A stretch of 64,000 nt of DNA from Gilliamella bombicola (lineage in GTDB: Bacteria > Pseudomonadota > Gammaproteobacteria > Enterobacterales > Orbaceae), in contig NZ_FMAQ01000006.1 of assembly GCF_900094945.1 (NCBI RefSeq), positions 52,175 to 116,174 of the forward strand, in the 5' to 3' direction. A program made the position numbers and the translations under genes. Of this stretch, positions 58,802 through 64,000 are shown piece by piece (position 1 is the stretch's first letter; every line of letters begins with the position of its first letter). Under the pieces are notes generated by a model. It searched no databases. It saw only the letters and a program-made list of their open reading frames with translations, and was not told where the DNA came from.

Positions 58802-58864
58802 CCCGCATGCCCTTAGAGCACTACCCCCTCAAGATAGCGTGTCTACCAATTTCACCACCACGGC
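58779..58864 (-). tRNA. leuU: tRNA-Leu (anticodon GAG)
   Basis: 86 nt including an encoded CCA. Acceptor stem GCCGTGG pairs with CCACGGC; the D-arm contains AAATTGGTAGACAC; anticodon loop TTGAGGG within stem CTATC/GGTAG reads GAG (CUU/CUC codons); a class II variable arm is present (TGCTCTAAGGGCA); the T-arm contains GGGTTCAAGTCCC. It resembles E. coli leuU and has the same neighbour, secG, 7 bases upstream in transcription. The integrated element occupies its 3' side. Confidence 0.97.
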
Positions 58865-58871
58865 GCCGTTT

Positions 58872-59246
58872 TTATTCTGGAATATCTGATGTCGAATTTT
58901 GTTGTACAGGCTGAACAAGTGGCGCTGTTACAGGTACTGTATTGTCTTCGTTTGATTGTGTTGTTGCCGGTACAACATCATCAATGAAGTTAAATTCATT
59001 GCTTGAAGTTACACTAGGTTTGCTACCTAAGTTTGACAGTAAGATGCTTATCACAAAAAACAAAATGCCTAATATTGTTGTAGCACGGGTTAAAAAATTC
59101 CCACTTCCTGAAGAGCCGAATAAAGTTGCCGACGCGCCTGCACCAAAAGATGAGCCCATATCTGCACCTTTGCCTCGTTGTATTAGAACTAATCCAATAA
59201 TAACAATTGCAATAATTAAATAGCTTATAATTAAAAATTCGTACAT
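58872..59246 (-). CDS. secG: Protein translocase subunit SecG
   Basis: 124 aa (E. coli 110). Two membrane helices (about 3-24 and 55-75) flank the conserved cytoplasmic loop QRGKGADMGSSFGAGASATL and FGSSGSGNFL. It helps SecYE and SecA in protein export. The acidic C-terminal tail (after residue 85, Thr/Val/Gln-rich) is longer than in E. coli. It is followed by tRNA-Leu on the same strand, as in enteric bacteria; glmM is not upstream. Confidence 0.96.
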   Translation of the reverse strand: MYEFLIISYLIIAIVIIGLVLIQRGKGADMGSSFGAGASATLFGSSGSGNFLTRATTILGILFFVISILLSNLGSKPSVTSSNEFNFIDDVVPATTQSNEDNTVPVTAPLVQPVQQNSTSDIPE

Positions 59247-59497
59247 TTCAACCTGTCAATTTTATGTGTTATACAACAGAATTTATTGATGCGAAATATT
59301 AGCGAAAGACAGACCAACAAGCAAGTAAAATTTAAGATATAATTGATATGTTTTGAGCATTTATCCCTTTAAATAAGTAAAAACACACTGTTTATAGCTC
59401 AAAAATTATCTTTTTATATAATGTATTATTGGTTTATAAAAAAATAAACTTATTGATACTTTCTTCATTTTATAATTTTGCTATTTTCCATAATCAA

Positions 59498-59527
59498 TTG
59501 TATGTTTTGGAGGAAAACCAGTATAAT
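59498..59527 (+). promoter_or_regulatory. Candidate thiI promoter, in the 313-base secG-thiI gap
   Basis: TATAAT at 59522-59527 with a weak TTGTAT (59498-59503) 18 bases upstream, about 30 bases before the thiI start. The rest of the gap (59247-59497) is AT-rich without an ORF and must hold the divergent secG promoter. Confidence 0.35.
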
Positions 59528-59559
59528 GGTGCTAAATTTATATAGTTCGCATTGATTTT

Positions 59560-61008
59560 ATGAAATTTATTGTTAAGCTCTTTCCTGAAATTACCATTAA
59601 AAGTGATTCTGTCCGTTTACGTTTTATTAAAATATTAACGAGTAATATTCGCAACATTTTAAAGCATCACATTGAAGATGTTGCTGTGGTTCGTCATTGG
59701 GATTTTATTGAAGTTCGCCCGAAAGTTGAAAATAGTGAAGCTCAGATCCTTGAGCTATTAACACGTATTCCAGGTATTCATCATATTCTAGCTGTTGACG
59801 AGCTTACCTTTGTTGACGTTCATGACATCTTCGAAAAAGCATTAAATTATTATGCACCACTAATTGAGAATAAAACCTTTTGTGTGCGAGTCAAACGCCG
59901 AGGAAAACATGACTTTACTTCAATTGATGTTGAACGTTATGTTGGCGGTGGGCTTAATCAACACGTTGTATCGGCTAAAGTGAAATTAACTCAACCAGAC
60001 ATCACCGTTAACCTTGAAATCGACAATGACAAATTACTACTAGTCAAAGGGCGACATGCTGGAATTGGTGGTTTTCCAACAGGTACACAGGAAGATGTGT
60101 TGTCGCTTATATCGGGTGGTTTTGATTCTGGTGTATCAAGTTACATGTTAATGCGTCGTGGTAGCAGGGTGCATTATTGTTTTTTTAATCTAGGAGGGAA
60201 AACTCACGAAATCGGTGTTAAACAGATGGCTCATTATTTATGGGAGCGATTTGGAAGTTCGCATAAAGTACGTTTTATAGCCATTGACTTTTCTGATGTT
60301 GTGGGTGAAATACTTGAAAAGATTGATGATGGGCAAATGGGGGTTATTTTAAAAAGAATGATGATCCGTGCCGCATCGAAAATTGCTCAACGTTATAATG
60401 TCGAAGCACTTGTCACAGGCGAAGCATTGGGGCAAGTATCGAGCCAAACACTAACTAATTTACGATTAATTGACAATGTAAGTGACACATTAATTTTACG
60501 TCCACTTATCACGCACGATAAAGAAACAATTATCAACCTTGCACGTCAAATAGGCACCGAAGACATTGCTAAAACAATGCCAGAATTTTGTGGTGTCATA
60601 TCCAAAAGCCCAACGGTTAAAGCTATCAAAGAAAAAATTGAAGCTGAAGAGTTGAATTTTGATTTTGCTGTTTTAGATAAAGCGGTTGAAAATGCTGAAA
60701 ATATTGATATCCGCGAAATAAAAAAACAAACAGACACCACAATAACATCTGTCGAAACAGTCACCATGCTTAATGCAGATCATGTTGTTATCGACATTCG
60801 CTCTCCAGAAGAGCAAGAGGATAATCCACTCATATTGAACGACATTGATATCAAACTTATTCCATTTTATAAGTTAGCAACGCAATTTGGTGATTTGGAT
60901 CAATCAAAACAATATTTGTTATATTGTGAACGAGGCGTTATGAGTAAATTACAAGCACTTTATCTAATTGACCAAGGTTTTAATAACGTAAAAATATTTC
61001 GCACATAA
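59560..61008 (+). CDS. thiI: tRNA uridine 4-sulfurtransferase ThiI
   Basis: 482 aa (E. coli 482). It makes 4-thiouridine at position 8 of tRNA, a near-UV sensor, and supplies sulfur for the thiazole of thiamine. Ferredoxin-like and THUMP domains (about 1-165), PP-loop SGGFDS (185-190) that activates the uridine with ATP, C344 (EFCGV), and a C-terminal rhodanese domain with the persulfide-bearing C456 (YCERGV). All catalytic Cys are at the E. coli numbers, so the long rhodanese-fused form is present and functional. Confidence 0.97.
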   Translation: MKFIVKLFPEITIKSDSVRLRFIKILTSNIRNILKHHIEDVAVVRHWDFIEVRPKVENSEAQILELLTRIPGIHHILAVDELTFVDVHDIFEKALNYYAPLIENKTFCVRVKRRGKHDFTSIDVERYVGGGLNQHVVSAKVKLTQPDITVNLEIDNDKLLLVKGRHAGIGGFPTGTQEDVLSLISGGFDSGVSSYMLMRRGSRVHYCFFNLGGKTHEIGVKQMAHYLWERFGSSHKVRFIAIDFSDVVGEILEKIDDGQMGVILKRMMIRAASKIAQRYNVEALVTGEALGQVSSQTLTNLRLIDNVSDTLILRPLITHDKETIINLARQIGTEDIAKTMPEFCGVISKSPTVKAIKEKIEAEELNFDFAVLDKAVENAENIDIREIKKQTDTTITSVETVTMLNADHVVIDIRSPEEQEDNPLILNDIDIKLIPFYKLATQFGDLDQSKQYLLYCERGVMSKLQALYLIDQGFNNVKIFRT

Positions 61009-61131
61009 AACTTAACAATAATTTACTATATTATTGGTATTTTTTACATATATAATGGGACGTTATATATGAGTTGTATTGGTTATTAAGGTAAAAAAGT
61101 AGCAAAAATGTATTATATAAAGAGGCCTGTA

Positions 61132-61854
61132 ATGAGTAGTAAATTACTTGTAGTTGATGATGATCCAGAAATTGCTTTATTATTACGCGAATTACTTGAA
61201 TTAGAGGGATATCAAGTTGAAGTAGCTAATAATGGTATTGAAGCTTTAGAAAAGTTTGACAGCACAATAGATCTCATCTTACTTGATATTATGATGCCTG
61301 AAATGAATGGACTTAGTGTATTATCTCAACTTAGAAGTAGGTTTACAGTCCCTGTTATATTTTTGACGGCTAAAGATAATGAGTATGATAAAGTTATTGG
61401 GCTTGAACTTGGTGCTGATGATTACATCTTAAAACCATTTAATGATAGAGAGCTTATTGCTCGGATCAATGCGCTTTTACGTAGAACCCATTGGGATAAT
61501 ATCGTTGATGATGACTTAGACAAGCAAAATCAATATACTATTGATAAACTGAATGTAAATCGGAAACAACAATCAGTCTATTTTGATAACAAATATATCG
61601 AATTAACGGGCACGGAGTTTCAAGTGTTGCTTAAACTACTTGAAAATGCAGGTAAAATAATATCGCGCGATACATTAAGTGAAACCGTTTTAGGCAAAGA
61701 GTTTATTCCACTTGCTCGATCGATTGATGTTCATGTTTCTAATTTACGAAAAAAACTTCCGCCTAGGAGCGATGGTTTGCCTTGGATTAAAACATTGCGT
61801 TCTAAAGGCTATTTATTTGTCATTGATCAAACTGATGATTTGTTGCAAGGATAA
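61132..61854 (+). CDS. cpxR: Envelope-stress response regulator CpxR
   Basis: 240 aa from ATG 61132 with AAAGAGG just upstream; an ATG eight codons earlier lacks a site. Receiver domain with acidic pocket DDD (9-11) and phospho-acceptor D52 (LLDIMMPE), KPFNDRELIARI after the conserved Lys, then an OmpR-type winged helix (ELTGTEFQVLLKLLENAG, HVSNLRKKLPPR). Paired with cpxA. Upstream GTAAA-like blocks (61091-61106) hint at autoregulation but do not match the tandem CpxR box well. Confidence 0.95.
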   Translation: MSSKLLVVDDDPEIALLLRELLELEGYQVEVANNGIEALEKFDSTIDLILLDIMMPEMNGLSVLSQLRSRFTVPVIFLTAKDNEYDKVIGLELGADDYILKPFNDRELIARINALLRRTHWDNIVDDDLDKQNQYTIDKLNVNRKQQSVYFDNKYIELTGTEFQVLLKLLENAGKIISRDTLSETVLGKEFIPLARSIDVHVSNLRKKLPPRSDGLPWIKTLRSKGYLFVIDQTDDLLQG

Positions 61855-61882
61855 GATAATATTTAAATGAAGGTCAGCTAAA

Positions 61883-63262
61883 ATGTGGCTTTTTGATCGC
61901 CTAACAATCAGAATTTTTACTATATTTTTGCTGACTATAGTTTTCTTTCTTATGTTAATTATGGTGTTACCGAGTCTTGATTCTCGAAATTTGACTTATT
62001 TAGCAAATAAAGATAAAGAAAGCGGTAACCTATTAGCCAACCAAATTGAACGTGATCTTGTTAAAATACCTAAAGATAGCTTTCGGTGGTGGATGCGTTT
62101 CATTGTTGTCATGGATAGTCATCAAAAACCAGGGCAATCTTTATTTATTGTTACACCTAATGAACAAATCATTACGGCTGAAACTAAAAACATTGATTTA
62201 ATTAAAAATTTCAGTGAAAAATCGCATAATGTTGCCGATCCAGCAAGAAAAATCTATGATTCCCAAGAAATTATAGGGCCTTTTTTACTTCATTATGCTA
62301 ATGCAGAATATCAACTATATATTTTGCAACAAGCTGCAGATACGCAATCTCAATTTGTTAACTTCATTTTTGATCACCCTTTGCTATTATTAACCTTGAC
62401 TATGCTTGCAAGTTCTCCGTTTTTGCTTTGGTTATCTTGGAGTATAGCTAAACCAGCAAGGCGTTTAAAACAAGTAGCAGATCAAGTAGCAAAAGGGAAT
62501 TTACAAGAAAGGCCAGAGCTTGAACAAATCGGATCGTCTGAATATAAAGCAACGGGTGCTAGTTTTAACCACATGTTAAGGGAACTAAAGCGAATGCAAG
62601 ATGTGCAACAGCGCTTGTTTTCTGACATTTCTCACGAATTACGTACTCCTTTAACTCGCCTACAACTTGCGACCTCATTATTGCGACGTAAACAAGGTGA
62701 AAGTAGCGAAGTTGTACGAATTAATAATGAAGCATTAAAACTTGATTCAATGATTGGGGATTTGCTCTTATTGGCAAGACAGCAATATGACAATAACGAA
62801 ATTAGAGAATTTAATAAAATTAATGTACTATTTAAACAAGTGCTTGATAACGCCGCTTTTGAAGCAGAACAAATAGGAAAAACATTTCTAGTCGCAACCC
62901 CGCCGACCAACCAAACCATATTATGCTACCCCATTGCCCTATGTAGCGCGCTTGAAAACGTGATTCGTAATGCATTTCGTTATTCAAATAAAGAAGTTAT
63001 TATCAATTTTACGGTACAACAACAAAAAATAACCATAACCATCGATGACGACGGCCCTGGTGTTTCAGAAAGTGAACTAGATCAGATTTTTAGACCATTT
63101 TATCGCACAAGCGAAGCTCGCGACCGCGAATCAGGCGGAACAGGGCTAGGGCTTGCTATTGTCGCTAATGCCATCATCCGCGATCACGGCACTGTCAAAG
63201 CAGAAAAAAGTCACCTTGGTGGACTGAGAATTGTGATAATATTACCAATTCATAAATATTAA
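61883..63262 (+). CDS. cpxA: Sensor histidine kinase CpxA
   Basis: 459 aa (E. coli 457). Two membrane helices (about 8-30 and 165-187) bracket a periplasmic sensor domain of about 135 residues; HAMP (SIAKPARRLKQVADQVAKGN) follows, then the H box with H251 (FSDISHELRTPLTRL), N box NVIRNAFRYS, and G boxes DDDGPGV and GTGLGLAIV. It senses misfolded envelope proteins and phosphorylates CpxR. cpxP is not adjacent in this window. Confidence 0.95.
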   Translation: MWLFDRLTIRIFTIFLLTIVFFLMLIMVLPSLDSRNLTYLANKDKESGNLLANQIERDLVKIPKDSFRWWMRFIVVMDSHQKPGQSLFIVTPNEQIITAETKNIDLIKNFSEKSHNVADPARKIYDSQEIIGPFLLHYANAEYQLYILQQAADTQSQFVNFIFDHPLLLLTLTMLASSPFLLWLSWSIAKPARRLKQVADQVAKGNLQERPELEQIGSSEYKATGASFNHMLRELKRMQDVQQRLFSDISHELRTPLTRLQLATSLLRRKQGESSEVVRINNEALKLDSMIGDLLLLARQQYDNNEIREFNKINVLFKQVLDNAAFEAEQIGKTFLVATPPTNQTILCYPIALCSALENVIRNAFRYSNKEVIINFTVQQQKITITIDDDGPGVSESELDQIFRPFYRTSEARDRESGGTGLGLAIVANAIIRDHGTVKAEKSHLGGLRIVIILPIHKY

Positions 63263-63280
63263 AAATAGAAGAGAAAAGTT

Positions 63281-63766
63281 TTGTCCACACTAGCTTTAAA
63301 CATCGTTTTATTTGAACCCGAAATTCCAGCCAATACTGGTAACATTATTCGCCTATGTGCTAATACAGGCTTTAACTTACATATTATTGAGCCTATGGGT
63401 TTTTTTTGGGACGACAAAAAGTTAAGACGAGCAGGACTTGATTATCAAGAATTTGTGGATGTAAAACGCTACAAAAACTTTAACTGCTTTATGGACGAAA
63501 ACCAAATAGACCTACAAACTCAACTGTATGCGCTAACCACAAAAGGACAAAAACCACATAGCGAAGTCAATTACAAATCAAATGACTTTTTAATGTTTGG
63601 TCCCGAAACCCGAGGTTTACCTGCAACCATACTCGACTTATTACCCCAAAACAAAAAAATACGCATTCCCATGCTAGCAACAAGCCGCAGTATGAATTTA
63701 TCTAACTCGGTAGCAGTTGTGGTATACGAATCGTGGCGCCAATTAAATTACGTAGGTGCAAAATAA
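63281..63766 (+). CDS. trmL: tRNA (cytidine/uridine-2'-O-)-methyltransferase TrmL
   Basis: 161 aa, starting at TTG 63281 after GAAGAGA. SPOUT family with the trefoil-knot motifs FGPETRGLP and the final [20 protein letters not shown]. It 2'-O-methylates the wobble base of tRNA-Leu isoacceptors (CAA and cmnm5UAA). The near-identical core [20 protein letters not shown] gives firm assignment. It is 18 bases after cpxA, so it may be cotranscribed. Confidence 0.96.
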   Translation: MSTLALNIVLFEPEIPANTGNIIRLCANTGFNLHIIEPMGFFWDDKKLRRAGLDYQEFVDVKRYKNFNCFMDENQIDLQTQLYALTTKGQKPHSEVNYKSNDFLMFGPETRGLPATILDLLPQNKKIRIPMLATSRSMNLSNSVAVVVYESWRQLNYVGAK

Positions 63767-63842
63767 AGTATTCACTTTCAAAAAAACTAATTCCATAAAA
63801 AATCGGTCAGTAAAGGTATTGATTTTATTAAAGTTTTTATTT

Positions 63843-63866
63843 GGTGGTTTTTAGCTAAAAACCACC
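63843..63866. terminator. Hairpin after trmL
   Basis: GGTGGTTTTT / AAAAACCACC with an AGCT loop, 76 bases after trmL. No T-tract beyond the stem. The remaining 134 bases to the window end have no ORF; a TATAAT at 63972-63977 may begin a transcript for a gene beyond the window. Confidence 0.5.
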
Positions 63867-64000
63867 GCCCAACACCCTCCCCCCAAAGCACACACACATA
63901 AGCTGACTCATCCTTTAACAAAACTTTACAAATTTTTAACAAAAAAGGTAGCGCATTATTGGTCAAGCGGTTATAATTTAATCGCTTTCAAAGCAAGGGA

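Noticed and set aside
61091..61106. CpxR box upstream of cpxR
   Set aside because: GTAAAAAAGTAGC has the first half-site but not a proper second GTAAA at the required spacing.
1..64000. CRISPR arrays, insertion sequences and rRNA operons
   Set aside because: No regularly spaced repeats, transposase frames with terminal inverted repeats, or rRNA sequence were seen on reading through the window.

Overview
The window is an AT-rich stretch of a gammaproteobacterial chromosome. MukBEF, OxyR with FabR, CpxAR, LptD, SurA, TrmL and a tRNA-Leu(GAG) next to secG all have E. coli-like sequences, but the neighbourhoods are shuffled relative to E. coli (crp beside uppS, lpxD followed by tig, surA-rsmA-apaH without pdxA and apaG, secG beside thiI). 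Low G+C, shuffled enteric gene order and a pair of SinI-like exported proteins suggest Orbales (Gilliamella/Frischella/Orbus type). This assignment is an inference; no rRNA is present to confirm it.

Layout. 1-2126: the 3' end of a large exported protein gene and a second secreted protein with a Gly/Pro-rich linker. 2306-3231: yheU and crp. 3283-10184: envelope cluster uppS-cdsA-rseP-bamA-skp-lpxD. 10293-18641: protein quality-control block tig, clpP, clpX, lon (behind a heat-shock-type promoter), ppiD and a ComEA-like gene. 18685-24291: priA (reverse), moaCDE, a short leader ORF with a terminator, and a YejM/PbgA-like membrane protein. 24347-33000 (reverse): sppA, then apaH, rsmA, surA, lptD and pcnB; pcnB appears to start at AUU, as in E. 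coli. 33416-39258: oxyR, fabR, a secreted alpha/beta hydrolase, and pntAB (reverse). 39576-46094: mukF-mukE-mukB.

46513-58801 is an integrated element of P4-satellite type, about 12.3 kb, inserted at the 3' end of tRNA-Leu(GAG) and bounded by imperfect direct repeats of about 64 bp. From the tRNA inward it carries a P4-type tyrosine integrase, a type III restriction-modification pair (mod, res), a two-part unknown gene, AlpA, a stretch predicted to be structured RNA, a split antirepressor, an Ash/Icd-like ORF, and a P4-alpha-type primase-helicase. Three of its genes are interrupted: two by single in-frame UAG codons and the primase by a -1 frameshift at an A4 run. The integrase and the restriction-modification pair are open. 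The simplest reading is a decaying satellite that keeps its defence cargo; recoding is a less likely alternative.

58779-64000: tRNA-Leu, secG (reverse), thiI, the cpxR-cpxA two-component pair and trmL.

Most of the chromosomal part is conserved envelope biogenesis (lipid carrier, phospholipid and LPS synthesis, Bam and Lpt outer-membrane assembly, periplasmic chaperones SurA/Skp/PpiD, and Cpx sensing) plus cytoplasmic proteostasis (trigger factor, ClpXP, Lon). Start sites were moved from the longest ORF where ribosome-binding sites or family N-termini favoured another codon; each case is noted in its entry.
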